64,000 bases of DNA from Roseibium sp. MMSF_3412 (GTDB taxonomy: Bacteria; Pseudomonadota; Alphaproteobacteria; Rhizobiales; Stappiaceae): NCBI RefSeq assembly GCF_030733265.1, contig NZ_JASHJI010000006.1, positions 62,001-126,000 of the forward strand, read 5' to 3'. Position numbers and translations under genes: made by a program. Shown here one piece after another: positions 34,770 through 43,867 of this stretch. Position 1 is the first letter of the stretch, and every line of letters starts with the position of its first letter. The notes under the pieces are model-generated. The model was not told the DNA's origin, ran no database searches, and saw nothing but the letters and a program-made list of their open reading frames with translations.

Positions 34770-37763
34770 TCAGCTTTCGACCGCCTCGACCGCGCCAATC
34801 AGCCTCTCGAATGTGGCGCGCACCTTTGCCTGAAGATCGGCGAGCTCCATCTCAAGGCGTGAGAAGGTCGGGCTTCCTGATGCCTGAACCAGAAGATCCA
34901 GGACGCCGCCGGGTGCTTCGGCAGGCTTGAAATTGCCCGAGAGCGAAAGCCGCAGTACCTGCGTGAGCCGCTGGTACATCCGGAGTGCTTCCAGCAGCAG
35001 GGCTGCATCACCGGGCTCCAGCAAACCGGCCTCCCTGAGCCTTTCCAGCGCATCCTCGGTTCCCTGCGCCAGGACACCGGGCGTATGGTGTGCGTTGGCC
35101 AACTGCAGGTACTGGGCCAGAAATTCGATATCGACGAGACCGCCGGCAACCTGCTTCATGTCCCAGATGTCCTTGGTGCCCTTTTCCTTTTCGATGCGGG
35201 CGCGCATGGACCGGACGTCATCGGCGAGTTTCGAAATGTCGCGGGATTTCTTCAGGGTTTCGCAGATGCTGTCGCCGATCTTCTGCGCGAATTCCGGAGA
35301 ACTCGACGCGATCACGCGCGCCCGTGTGAGGGCCATGTGTTCCCAGGTCCAGGCACTCTTTTCCTGATAGGAAATGAAGCCTTCCAGGTTTGTTGCCAGC
35401 GGCCCGGCGTTTCCGGACGGGCGAAGGCGGAAATCAACTTCATAGAGGAGACCTTCCGCGGTCGGTGCCGAAAGGGCCGTGACCAGCCTTTGCGTGAGGC
35501 GGGTATAGTATTGCGTGATTGCCAGGGGCCGCTTGCCGTCCGACTGCTTGGCGTCTTCCGGCGCTTCGTAAAGCAGGATCAGGTCAAGATCTGACGACGC
35601 GGTCATCTCCCGTCCGCCGAGTTTGCCCATCGCGAGGACTGCAATGTTGCCGCCGGGCACAACGCCATGTGTTTCGGCGACATGGCGGATCACCTGGACG
35701 AGGGTCCGGTCGACCACCACTTCGGCAAGACGCGCCAGCGCGAAACCGACGCGATCCGCCGAAAGCGTGTCGGAAAGCAGCCTGAGGCCGATCAGGAACT
35801 GCTGTTCCTGTGCGAAAATACGCGCCCGGTCGAGTGCCTCCTCGTAAAAGCGCGCCTGCGTGAGGGTCTGGTCCAGTCCCACCCTGAATTCCTGCACGCT
35901 CGGCATGGCGCCGAAAAAGGCCGGATCCAGCACGGCGTCCAGAACATGAACCCGCTTGGAGACGGTTTCCGCCATGCGCGGGGCTGTCCCCATCGTCGTT
36001 GCCAGCAAGGTCAGCAGCTGCGGATTGGACCTGAGCAGCGAGAAGAGCTGCACGCCGGCGGGCAGTTTGGACAGGAAGCTGTCGAAGGCAACCAGCGCGG
36101 CATCGGCATTGTCTGTTGCCGCCAGCGCACCGATAAGCGTCGGATGCATTTCCGTAAGCCTCTCGCGCGCCTTTGTCGAGCGCGTGCACGGATACCGTCC
36201 GAAATGCCACGCTTTCACGATATTCGCGGCCTCGTCCGGTTTCTTGAAGCCGAGCCGGGCAAGTGTCTCAAGCGTATCGGGATCATTGTCGTCGCCGGTG
36301 AACACAAGGTTGCCCAATTCCGACGACAAGCCGGGTTCTTCTTCAAAGAGTTCCGAATAATGCAGTTGGACCTTCTGCATGTGCGTCAGCAATTCGGTCT
36401 CGAAGGCGCTGAATGTCTGAAACCCCATGAGCGCGGCAACCCGGTTCAAGCCGTCATCGTCCTTGGGCAAGAGTTGCGTCTGTTCGTCGTTCAGCATCTG
36501 TATCCGGTGTTCCACGTTGCGCAGAAACACATAGGCATCGCGCATTTCGTCGCGGGTCTTCAGCCGGATCCAGTCGGCATTGCTGAGGGCATTCAACATG
36601 TCGAGCGTCCGCCTGCCGCGCAGCGCGGGGTTGCGCCCACCCGCGATCAGCTGCTGCGTCTGAACGAAAAACTCAACCTCACGAATGCCACCGCGCCCGA
36701 GTTTGACGTTGTGCCCGGCAACCGCGAGCACACTATGGCCCTTGTGCATGTGGATCTGGCGCTTGATGGACTGGACATCGGCGATGGCTGCGAAATCCAG
36801 ATATTTCCGCCAGACAAACGGCACGATTTCGTGCAGGAACGCTTCTCCGGCCGGAATGTCACCGGCGCAGGCCCGCGCCTTGATCAGCGCCGCACGTTCC
36901 CAGTTCTGTCCCAGAGACTCGTAGTAGACCAGTGCCGCGGGCACGGACATCGCGAGCGGCGTGGCTCCTGGATCGGGCCGCAAACGCAAATCCGTGCGGA
37001 ACACGTAGCCGTCCTCGGTCCGGTCCTGCATGATCTTGACGAGACGGCGCGTCAGCCTGACAAACTCGACCGGTGCTTCCGCTCCGCCGGCCATGGGTGC
37101 CTTGTCCGGGTCGTAAAGCACGATGAGATCGATGTCGGATGAATAGTTCAGCTCGTTCGCACCGTGTTTCCCCATGGCAAGCACGATCAGCCCACTGTCG
37201 ATTTCCGGCTGGTCCGGGTTGGGTGGCGCAAGCTTGTTGCGGCGAGCCAGGTCATCGAGGCAAAAGCGGATCCCGGCGTTGAGCGCGGCGTCTGCGAACC
37301 CGGCAAGCGCGCGCGTCACCTGATCCAGGCCGATCGCGCCACCGATATCAGCAAGACCGAGGGTCAAGGCGAGATCCTGCTTGAGACGCCGGAGCTGCCG
37401 CATGATCGAGGCCTCATCCTCCGCCCGTGCCTCAAAGGCTTCGTTCAGCAGGCGTTGAACACGTTGCTCCGGAGCTTCGTGCAACATGCCGAACGCTCTT
37501 TCCGGATCGGAAAGAACAAGATCACGGAGAAACGGAGAGTTCCCCAGAACACCTGCGAGGAACCGTTCGGCATCCGGTTTGTCCTGAATACAGGAGCGAA
37601 ACCTTTCCCCCATGTCCGCGTGATTGAGGAGATCGTCGACAAAGAGCGCGGCGCGTTGTGCGTCCGGCACCTGCGGAAAGACCCTGATACGATCGATCAG
37701 GGCCACCGGCGCAACGTCAGTTGCCGTTTGGCTGTTCGGTTCGACCGGATCTTTCTTCTCCAT
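34770..37763 (-). CDS. glnE: Bifunctional glutamine synthetase adenylyltransferase/deadenylylase
   Basis: A 997-aa enzyme that attaches AMP to, and removes it from, glutamine synthetase under PII control. Both nucleotidyltransferase domains are present. The N-terminal one (deadenylylation) has GKHGANELNYSSDIDLIVLYD and the C-terminal one (adenylylation) has GKLGGREMTASSDLDLILLYE, each with the DxD metal site. The long helical linker between them is intact, and the length is normal for rhizobia. The ATG at 37763 is preferred over 37784 because AGGAG stands five bases upstream. The start lies about 47 bp inside the 3' end of the upstream kinase gene, so translation is coupled. Confidence 0.95.
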   Translation of the reverse strand: MEKKDPVEPNSQTATDVAPVALIDRIRVFPQVPDAQRAALFVDDLLNHADMGERFRSCIQDKPDAERFLAGVLGNSPFLRDLVLSDPERAFGMLHEAPEQRVQRLLNEAFEARAEDEASIMRQLRRLKQDLALTLGLADIGGAIGLDQVTRALAGFADAALNAGIRFCLDDLARRNKLAPPNPDQPEIDSGLIVLAMGKHGANELNYSSDIDLIVLYDPDKAPMAGGAEAPVEFVRLTRRLVKIMQDRTEDGYVFRTDLRLRPDPGATPLAMSVPAALVYYESLGQNWERAALIKARACAGDIPAGEAFLHEIVPFVWRKYLDFAAIADVQSIKRQIHMHKGHSVLAVAGHNVKLGRGGIREVEFFVQTQQLIAGGRNPALRGRRTLDMLNALSNADWIRLKTRDEMRDAYVFLRNVEHRIQMLNDEQTQLLPKDDDGLNRVAALMGFQTFSAFETELLTHMQKVQLHYSELFEEEPGLSSELGNLVFTGDDNDPDTLETLARLGFKKPDEAANIVKAWHFGRYPCTRSTKARERLTEMHPTLIGALAATDNADAALVAFDSFLSKLPAGVQLFSLLRSNPQLLTLLATTMGTAPRMAETVSKRVHVLDAVLDPAFFGAMPSVQEFRVGLDQTLTQARFYEEALDRARIFAQEQQFLIGLRLLSDTLSADRVGFALARLAEVVVDRTLVQVIRHVAETHGVVPGGNIAVLAMGKLGGREMTASSDLDLILLYEAPEDAKQSDGKRPLAITQYYTRLTQRLVTALSAPTAEGLLYEVDFRLRPSGNAGPLATNLEGFISYQEKSAWTWEHMALTRARVIASSSPEFAQKIGDSICETLKKSRDISKLADDVRSMRARIEKEKGTKDIWDMKQVAGGLVDIEFLAQYLQLANAHHTPGVLAQGTEDALERLREAGLLEPGDAALLLEALRMYQRLTQVLRLSLSGNFKPAEAPGGVLDLLVQASGSPTFSRLEMELADLQAKVRATFERLIGAVEAVES

Positions 37764-39174
37764 CCCCGCTCCTGACACTATCATGCGAAACCGGCGTCAA
37801 ATCGATGCGGGCGCACAGTCCCGGATCTTCATTTTTGAAGCGCAAGTCTCCGCCATGCAAGCGGGCAACCGCCTTGACCAGGCTCAATCCCAAGCCTGTT
37901 CCAGGCTCAGACCGGCTCTCTTCAAGCCTGACGAAGCGATCCATGACCCGCTCGTGGTCCTTTTCCGGTATCCCGGGACCGTTGTCCGATACCGACAGCA
38001 TCACGCGGCCTTGTTTTTCCTCGCCGGTCAAGCGCAGCACAAGTGCGCCATCGGCTGGACGACCGTACTTGAGCGCGTTTTCTATCAGGTTGACCAGGAC
38101 CTGGCTTATGAGGTCCCTGTTGCAAACAGCTTCCAGATTGTCCGGGGCATCGGTTTCCAGACGGCCGCCTTCATCTTCGATCAGCGGCTCATAGAGCTCG
38201 GCGATTTCGGCAACAAGCCGGTTCATGTCCGCTGGTTCCATAACTGAACCGGGCGCCATCGATTCGATGCGGGCAATCCGCAGCAGCGCGTTGAAGATGC
38301 GCAGCAGATGATCCGTCTCGTGAAGCGTGCTTTCAAGCGCGCTCCGATAGCCGTCTTCACCCTTGGCGTCCCGCAACGCGGTTTCCACGCGCGTCTGGAG
38401 CCGGGTCAGCGGCGTTTTCAGGTCATGGGCAATGTTGTCGGTGACATCCTTCATCGATTGCATGAGCAATTCGATGCGGTCCAGCATGTCGTTAAGATTG
38501 ACGGCCAGCCTGTCGAATTCATCGTTCGTTCCCGCAAGCGACAGGCGCTCGGTGAGATCACCATCCATGATCATCCGGCTGGAGGCGGAGATGTCGTCGA
38601 TCCGCTTCATCACGCGCCGGCTGACGAAAAGCCACGTGATCGCGGCCATGACCACCACCACGACCAGCCACAGGCGCAGCGCATTTGCGAGCAGGTTGGA
38701 AAATCGCAGTTGATCCCCAAGGTCCCGTCCAACCAGCAGACGGAACCCGCCACGCAGTTCGAACGTGCGCACCATTGCCTGGCGCTCGACATCTTCGGTG
38801 CCCTGCCCCAGAAGCGTGTAGCGAACGCGCCGCAACCCGCCATCCGCCTCTTCCAGGACCACCGTCGGAAGGCGCGCAATGTTGCCGACAAGAGCGTTGC
38901 CGGCAAAATCGACCAGCAGATAAAGGCTGGCGTCGGGGTGCTGTGTGCGGTCGTCTATGGTCTCGACGAGGTCGCGGATACCGCCGCGCACGTAAACATC
39001 CGAAAGGCCCTTCAGTTCCGAATCCACGGCCTGAACGACCTGTTCCGACATCAGATTGTCGGTGCTCTCCGAAACATAGACGACGAGCACGCCGGACATG
39101 ACCGTGAAAACAGCGATATAGAGCAAGGACAGCTTGAACGCTGTCGTGCGGACAAATCTAGTGAGCCGCGTCAC
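37717..39174 (-). CDS. Sensor histidine kinase of the glnE/degP block
   Basis: A 485-aa membrane kinase. Two membrane helices (about 12-34 and 160-182) enclose a periplasmic sensor loop. They are followed by HAMP, HisKA with NIAHDLKTPLTRLQTRVE (phospho-accepting His) and an ATPase domain (NLIENALKYGRP, SDNGPGIP, GTGLGLSL). The GTG at 39174 is chosen because the membrane domain begins directly after it and the longer frame overlaps the regulator gene far upstream. It overlaps the response regulator gene by 17 bp and the glnE start by about 47 bp. In rhizobia the same pair stands between degP and glnE. The signal is unknown, perhaps envelope stress given degP. Confidence 0.85.
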   Translation of the reverse strand: MTRLTRFVRTTAFKLSLLYIAVFTVMSGVLVVYVSESTDNLMSEQVVQAVDSELKGLSDVYVRGGIRDLVETIDDRTQHPDASLYLLVDFAGNALVGNIARLPTVVLEEADGGLRRVRYTLLGQGTEDVERQAMVRTFELRGGFRLLVGRDLGDQLRFSNLLANALRLWLVVVVVMAAITWLFVSRRVMKRIDDISASSRMIMDGDLTERLSLAGTNDEFDRLAVNLNDMLDRIELLMQSMKDVTDNIAHDLKTPLTRLQTRVETALRDAKGEDGYRSALESTLHETDHLLRIFNALLRIARIESMAPGSVMEPADMNRLVAEIAELYEPLIEDEGGRLETDAPDNLEAVCNRDLISQVLVNLIENALKYGRPADGALVLRLTGEEKQGRVMLSVSDNGPGIPEKDHERVMDRFVRLEESRSEPGTGLGLSLVKAVARLHGGDLRFKNEDPGLCARIDLTPVSHDSVRSGDGEERSGRTEQPNGN

Positions 39175-39844
39175 GGATGGTGTACCCGGCTCCGCGGATC
39201 GTATGAAGAAGCGGTGTTTCAAAACCCTTGTCGATCTTTCCGCGGAGACGCGATATGTGCACATCGATCACGTTCGTCTGCGGGTCGAAGTGGTACTCCC
39301 AGACATTTTCCAGAAGCATCGTCCGCGTCACGACCTGACCGGCATGCTGCATGAGGTATTCCAGAAGACGGAACTCGCGCGGCTGCAGCGGGATTTCCAT
39401 TTCACCGCGCCGGCAGGAATGTGCCATGCGGTCCAGCGTCAGATCACCCACGGTATAGGTGGTTTCGACCTGGCTTGAAGATTTGGGTCTGCGTGCGAGC
39501 GCTTCAACACGTGCCTGCAGCTCTGTAAAGGCGTAGGGCTTGGGCAGGTAATCATCGCCACCGGCCTTGAGGCCCTTGACCCGGTCGTCGACCTGACCGA
39601 GCGCTGAAAGGATGAGCACCGGGGTGTGATTGTCTTCCTGGCGCAGTTCCTGAATTATCGATAGTCCGTCGAGCTTGGGCAACATGCGGTCGACAATGAG
39701 GATGTCGTAGCTGCTGTGCAGGGCCATATCCAGGCCGCTCTGTCCGTCTGCAGCATGATCGGCCGTGTGTCCGAGTTCGCTCAATCCCTTGACGAGGTAG
39801 CTCGCCGCCTCAGGATCATCTTCGATAACAAGAATCCGCAACAT
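39158..39844 (-). CDS. OmpR-family response regulator
   Basis: A 228-aa two-component regulator. The receiver (about 1-118) has the acidic pair VIEDD, the phosphorylated Asp in ILIVDRMLPKLDG (about residue 51), and KPYAF for the Lys. The C-terminal winged helix is of OmpR type (LQPREFRLLEYLMQHAGQVVTRTMLLENVW and NVIDVHISRLRGKID). It pairs with the overlapping kinase gene. A strong stem-loop lies between its start and the degP stop. Confidence 0.93.
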   Translation of the reverse strand: MLRILVIEDDPEAASYLVKGLSELGHTADHAADGQSGLDMALHSSYDILIVDRMLPKLDGLSIIQELRQEDNHTPVLILSALGQVDDRVKGLKAGGDDYLPKPYAFTELQARVEALARRPKSSSQVETTYTVGDLTLDRMAHSCRRGEMEIPLQPREFRLLEYLMQHAGQVVTRTMLLENVWEYHFDPQTNVIDVHISRLRGKIDKGFETPLLHTIRGAGYTIRDAAH

Positions 39845-39882
39845 GAAACCCTTTTACCTTGAGTTAGCTCGAAATGGAATGG

Positions 39883-39918
39883 CTGGCGGCGGCAATGGAT
39901 GTGAGGCGCCGCCGCCAG
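39883..39918. other. Strong stem-loop between degP and the response regulator gene
   Basis: CTGGCGGCGGC (39883-39893) pairs perfectly with GCCGCCGCCAG (39908-39918) around a 14-base loop. There is no T-run after it on the minus strand, so it is more likely an RNA-stability or attenuation element than a simple terminator. A second weaker hairpin, CCGGTTC-N6-GAACCGG, lies just after the degP stop near 40008-40028. Confidence 0.5.
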
Positions 39919-40033
39919 TCCGGCTGGGTTTACGGGCGAAACCCATGGCGAAGACCGGCCCGTCGGGGTTGGGGGCAGAGGGCAAGCCGGTCCCGCCAGT
40001 CAGGTTCCGGTTCCAAGACGAACCGGTTCCTGA

Positions 40034-41575
40034 TCAGGCCAGGTTCATGGGCAGGGCCACGAACCGGGTTGTGTCGTTTGTCTCGATCCGGAAGAGAACT
40101 GCCTTGCGGCCGTCGTTTTCCGCCTTGTCGAGCGCTTTCAGAACGTCGTTGGCCGAGTTGACCTTCATGCCGGCGACTTCGAGGATCACATCGCCTTTGG
40201 AAAGACGCTTGTCAGCGGCCGGTCCGTCCGGATCGATTTCCGCAATGACAACACCCTCGCCTTCCAGACCGGCTTCCGCCTTGGTCTGAACGGTCAATCC
40301 GAGATCATCCAGGCTGGTCGTCGTTTCTTCGGCCTGGGGCTCGGCGGCTTCAGCGACCTTTTCCTGGTCCTGAAGACGTCCAAGGGTCACGGTGATGTCC
40401 TGCTCCTTGTCGTCCCGCCAGATCGTGACCTTGACCTCGGTGTCCGGCTCATAGGCCGCTACGATCTTGGACAGGTCGCGCGGACCGTCCACCTTTGTGC
40501 CGTCCACGGCGAGAATGGTGTCGCCTGAGCGCAGGCCAGCCTTCTGAGCCGGGCTGTTGTCCTGCGCTTCCGCGACGATGGCGCCGCGGGCCTCCGTGAG
40601 GCCAAGGCTCTCCGCGATGTCATCAGTCACGTTCTGGATCTGAACGCCGAGCCAGCCACGAACAACGGTTCCGTCGTTCTTGAGCTCCATGATGACATCC
40701 TGCGCGGTCGAAGCCGGGATTGCGAAAGCAATGCCGACATTGCCACCGGACGGCGAGAAGATCGCCGCATTCACACCGATTACCTCGCCGTTCATGTTGA
40801 ACGCCGGGCCACCAGAGTTGCCCCTGTTCACGGGAGCATCGATCTGAATAAAGTCGTCGTAAGGACCTGCACCGATGTCACGTCCGCGCGCAGACACAAT
40901 CCCTGCGGTCACCGATCCGCCAAGTCCGAACGGGTTGCCGATTGCAACCGTCCATTCACCGACCTGCGGTGCTTCGTCGGCGAAATCGACATAGGTGAAC
41001 TCGTCACCGCTCTCGACCTTGAGAAGAGCCAGGTCCGTGCGTTTGTCGGAGCCGATGAGGGTCGCGTTGTATTCGTCGCCGTTCTTGTCGATCACCGTAA
41101 ACTCGGTGCCACGATCAATCACGTGGTGGTTGGTGACGACAAAACCGTCCTTTGAGATGAAGAAGCCGGAGCCCTGCGACATGCCGTACTGGCGCGGCGA
41201 ACGGCGCTCGTTGCGGCCTTCGTCACCGCCACGGCCGCCGAAGTCGCGGAAGAAACGCTCGAACGGATGACCGTCGGGCATGCCCTTGAAGAATTCCTCG
41301 AAGCCATTGCCACCGTTGCCGCCATTGAAATTCATCATGCGCGGCTCTGCGGCCTGCTTGACGCGAACACTCACGACAGCCGGGCTGACCGTGCGCACAA
41401 CATCCGAAAAGTCTACTGGTGCTGCAGCATCAACCCGGACGGGTTCTGCCTGAGCCAGCTGGCTCGGTACAAGCGTCTGCGCGGTCAACGCACCGGCAGC
41501 GCCCAGAGCGACGACACCTGCCAGCAATTTGGCACGACGCGAACGCAAGAGAGAAACTGACCCACGATTTTGCAT
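40034..41575 (-). CDS. degP: Periplasmic serine protease/chaperone, Do (DegP/HtrA) family
   Basis: A 513-aa HtrA-type protease with a signal peptide (RRAKLLAGVVALGAAGALTA, cleaved near AQAEP). The catalytic triad is visible: His in VTNHHVID, Asp in RTDLALLK, Ser in RGNSGGPAF. Two PDZ domains follow (about 310-400 and 430-505). A Gly/Asn/Arg-rich linker (NGGNGGNGFEEFF, GGRGGDEGRNERR) precedes the triad, which is the usual LA-loop region. The ATG at 41575 with GAGGAA upstream is chosen over a start 24 codons earlier. It degrades or refolds damaged envelope proteins. Confidence 0.93.
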   Translation of the reverse strand: MQNRGSVSLLRSRRAKLLAGVVALGAAGALTAQTLVPSQLAQAEPVRVDAAAPVDFSDVVRTVSPAVVSVRVKQAAEPRMMNFNGGNGGNGFEEFFKGMPDGHPFERFFRDFGGRGGDEGRNERRSPRQYGMSQGSGFFISKDGFVVTNHHVIDRGTEFTVIDKNGDEYNATLIGSDKRTDLALLKVESGDEFTYVDFADEAPQVGEWTVAIGNPFGLGGSVTAGIVSARGRDIGAGPYDDFIQIDAPVNRGNSGGPAFNMNGEVIGVNAAIFSPSGGNVGIAFAIPASTAQDVIMELKNDGTVVRGWLGVQIQNVTDDIAESLGLTEARGAIVAEAQDNSPAQKAGLRSGDTILAVDGTKVDGPRDLSKIVAAYEPDTEVKVTIWRDDKEQDITVTLGRLQDQEKVAEAAEPQAEETTTSLDDLGLTVQTKAEAGLEGEGVVIAEIDPDGPAADKRLSKGDVILEVAGMKVNSANDVLKALDKAENDGRKAVLFRIETNDTTRFVALPMNLA

Positions 41576-41692
41576 ATTTTCTTCCTCTGTCGAGATAACT
41601 GTTGGAGGCCAAATCAGAGCGCATGGGGACCTGCGTTCTTGGCTCAAGGAAGAAAGTAGGTAGTCCTGCCTTACCGTTGCCTGTCGGGGGAA

Positions 41693-41706
41693 TTACAAAT
41701 TCGTAA
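41693..41706. promoter_or_regulatory. Near-palindrome upstream of degP
   Basis: TTACAAATTCGTAA, palindromic except for one base pair, in the 237-bp gap upstream of degP and 118 bp before its ATG. It could be a site for the OmpR-type regulator encoded downstream. That is inference, as no known consensus is matched. Confidence 0.25.
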
Positions 41707-41812
41707 CGTTCTCTTCGCATCGAGAAAGAGATTCAATGCTCCGAGACAAGCTCTTGTTTTCTTGAAAATTTTTCTTGAACGCCCGGCCATGCAGCGCTGC
41801 CAAGGCGCGCCA

Positions 41813-42484
41813 TCAGGCCCGTGTCAAGGACGTCTGTTCGGCTGGAAACCTGACCGGCGCATTGCCTGAAACCCATTTTGTCCATTTGGGCATGACTGTC
41901 TGAAAGGCGTGCGACGATTCGAAAGCTTCCAGCCATGTCCGTAGCGGCTTCCAGTCCTGGGCATCGAACCAGGTGCGGTCAGCGTTCGCGAATTGCCGCA
42001 CAAACGGCAAGATCGCATAGTCTGCCAGCGAAGCGGTGCTGCCAAAAAGCCACCGCCCTTGTTTGAGGCGCTCATCGAGGCCGGCAAGAAACCCTGCGGC
42101 CTGCGCGCGTTCGTCTTCCCGGTTCGCGTCTTCGTAGCGCACATCATACTTGTAGCGATCAAGATGCGATTTGAAGGGGCCGTCACATTGCAAGACAAGC
42201 GCCTGCATTTCGTCCATCGATCCCGTTTCAGGCTCAAGCCAGTTTTCCGGGTCGGAGTCCTCCAGCGCCCACAGCATGATGTCCCAGCTCTCATCAATGA
42301 CGTCATCGCCCGTGTCGAGACAGGGAACCGTCGCGGACGGCGAGACTTGAAGAAATTCAGGCGCCTTGTCACGCAGCACGATTTCACGCAGTTCGACCGG
42401 CCGTCCACTGGAGGCAATCGCCAACCTGGCGCGAATGGCGTATGGGCAGCGCCGGAAGGAATAAAGAACCGGAAGATCACTCAT
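41813..42484 (-). CDS. Glutathione S-transferase family protein
   Basis: A 223-aa two-domain GST-fold protein. The thioredoxin-like half starts LPVLYSFRRCPYAIRARLAI; the Cys in RRCPYA is at the position of the catalytic Cys of omega/beta-like GSTs. SATVPCLD supplies the cis-Pro that binds glutathione, and DESWDIMLWAL corresponds to the E-S segment. The helical half contains GSTASLADYAILPF. The ATG at 42484 is chosen because the fold begins directly after it. Role in detoxification or reduction of mixed disulfides is inferred. Confidence 0.85.
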   Translation of the reverse strand: MSDLPVLYSFRRCPYAIRARLAIASSGRPVELREIVLRDKAPEFLQVSPSATVPCLDTGDDVIDESWDIMLWALEDSDPENWLEPETGSMDEMQALVLQCDGPFKSHLDRYKYDVRYEDANREDERAQAAGFLAGLDERLKQGRWLFGSTASLADYAILPFVRQFANADRTWFDAQDWKPLRTWLEAFESSHAFQTVMPKWTKWVSGNAPVRFPAEQTSLTRA

Positions 42485-42613
42485 GGCCTTGCAATGCCGC
42501 AAGCCGGGCTCAAGGTCAACTGCACCCAGGGATTGCATTTCATCCAACTCGAACGCCGTTTTTCACGAGATGTAAAGAAAATGTGATGATACTCTTCTTC
42601 ATAGGGTAACAAC

Positions 42614-43612
42614 ATGACTGACTCGCTGCTTCAACTGGCCAAGGACAGTTCTTCGGAGAAGAAAAACGCGCTCGCAGAGCACGTAACCGGTCTGCTTTCG
42701 TCGCGATCTGAAGACAACAGGACCAAGGAAACCGACCTCCTCAACAACATGCTGGAGGGGGTCTACGATTCCCTTGCGCCCGAAGTCCGCCAGAAAATGT
42801 CCGAGACACTAGCGGATGTGAAAACCACATCCGCGACGCTTGCCGGGGCGATCGCCAAGGACGAACTTCAGATCGCACACGCCATGCTGGAACGGTCGGC
42901 GTCGATCACGGACGACATGCTGCTGGAAATCGCCGAGGTCAAGGATCAGGGTCACCTGCTCGCCATGGCCAAGCGGGACCACATCAGCAAGAAAGTCACC
43001 CAGCAGCTGATCAAGCGCGGCGGCAAGGAGGTCAAGCAGGCCATCGCCTCCAACCTCGGTGCCGAGCTTGAGATGCCGGTCTTTGAGGATCTGGTCAAGG
43101 AGATCCCGAAACAGCTGGGCGACCGGATGCGTCACCTGCGCAAGTCCAACGAAGAACTCATCGAGGACCTGTTCCGGGAAGACGGCGAAATCGCCTCGGG
43201 TCAGAAACTGGAGAAAAAGCCGTCGAAGATCAGTCCGAAGGCCTGGCTCGCCGGCATCAGGCTCGGCAAGACCGACCTGAACAAGGCCGTCTACCAACTG
43301 TGCATTGAACACAATCTCCTGGACATTGTCGGTCTGCTTTCGGTGTTTTCGAACCTTGAGATGAAATACGTCCACAACCTCATGGTCCGCTTCGACGCGA
43401 CGGGGATCGCGAGCGTTTGCCGGGCCTGCGGTATCGGCGCACGTGAGTTCCAGGCGATCTGCAAGGAGCGCTGCAAGCATCTGAAATTTCCAGAAAGCAC
43501 GGGCAGCAAGTGGCTGACCAATTATCACATGCTCGATGAAACCGATGCCCGCCGCCTGCTCGCGGTCATGAAAGCCAAGCTGGAAAGCCAGGCAACGCAC
43601 CAGGCTGCCTGA
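42614..43612 (+). CDS. DUF2336-family protein, copy 1
   Basis: A 332-aa, largely alpha-helical cytoplasmic protein of the DUF2336 family, common in alphaproteobacteria and of unknown function. It opens with LLQLAKDSSSEKKNALAEHVTGLL and contains repeated helical units such as KDQGHLLAMAKRDHISKKVTQQLIKRG that resemble HEAT-like repeats. About 250 bp downstream lies a diverged paralogue with the same layout. No ribosome site is striking. Scaffold or signalling functions have been suggested for such helical-repeat proteins, but nothing here proves one. Confidence 0.8.
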   Translation: MTDSLLQLAKDSSSEKKNALAEHVTGLLSSRSEDNRTKETDLLNNMLEGVYDSLAPEVRQKMSETLADVKTTSATLAGAIAKDELQIAHAMLERSASITDDMLLEIAEVKDQGHLLAMAKRDHISKKVTQQLIKRGGKEVKQAIASNLGAELEMPVFEDLVKEIPKQLGDRMRHLRKSNEELIEDLFREDGEIASGQKLEKKPSKISPKAWLAGIRLGKTDLNKAVYQLCIEHNLLDIVGLLSVFSNLEMKYVHNLMVRFDATGIASVCRACGIGAREFQAICKERCKHLKFPESTGSKWLTNYHMLDETDARRLLAVMKAKLESQATHQAA

Positions 43613-43867
43613 CACACGCTCATCAATTCAAACAGGTTCTGACACGGTAGTGATTGGCATCGCCGTCAACGCAGTTGCGTGTCTGCCGGGCTGGTCCATC
43701 CGGACCTGACGCAGCCCGGAAAAAGAGGGCCGCCACACCCGCTCGGAATTTCATTGGTATTTCTGCCGAGCAACACCGAAGACTTGCGTAAATTTCCTTC
43801 TACTCTTTAGACACTTGTAAACTGTCTCTGGGGTATTCTCCGATCCAAACGAATGGATGGATCCGAC

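Noticed and set aside
35667..37142. 491-aa open frame antisense to glnE
   Set aside because: Composition and position mark it as a shadow of the glnE codon pattern; glnE itself is fully supported by motifs.
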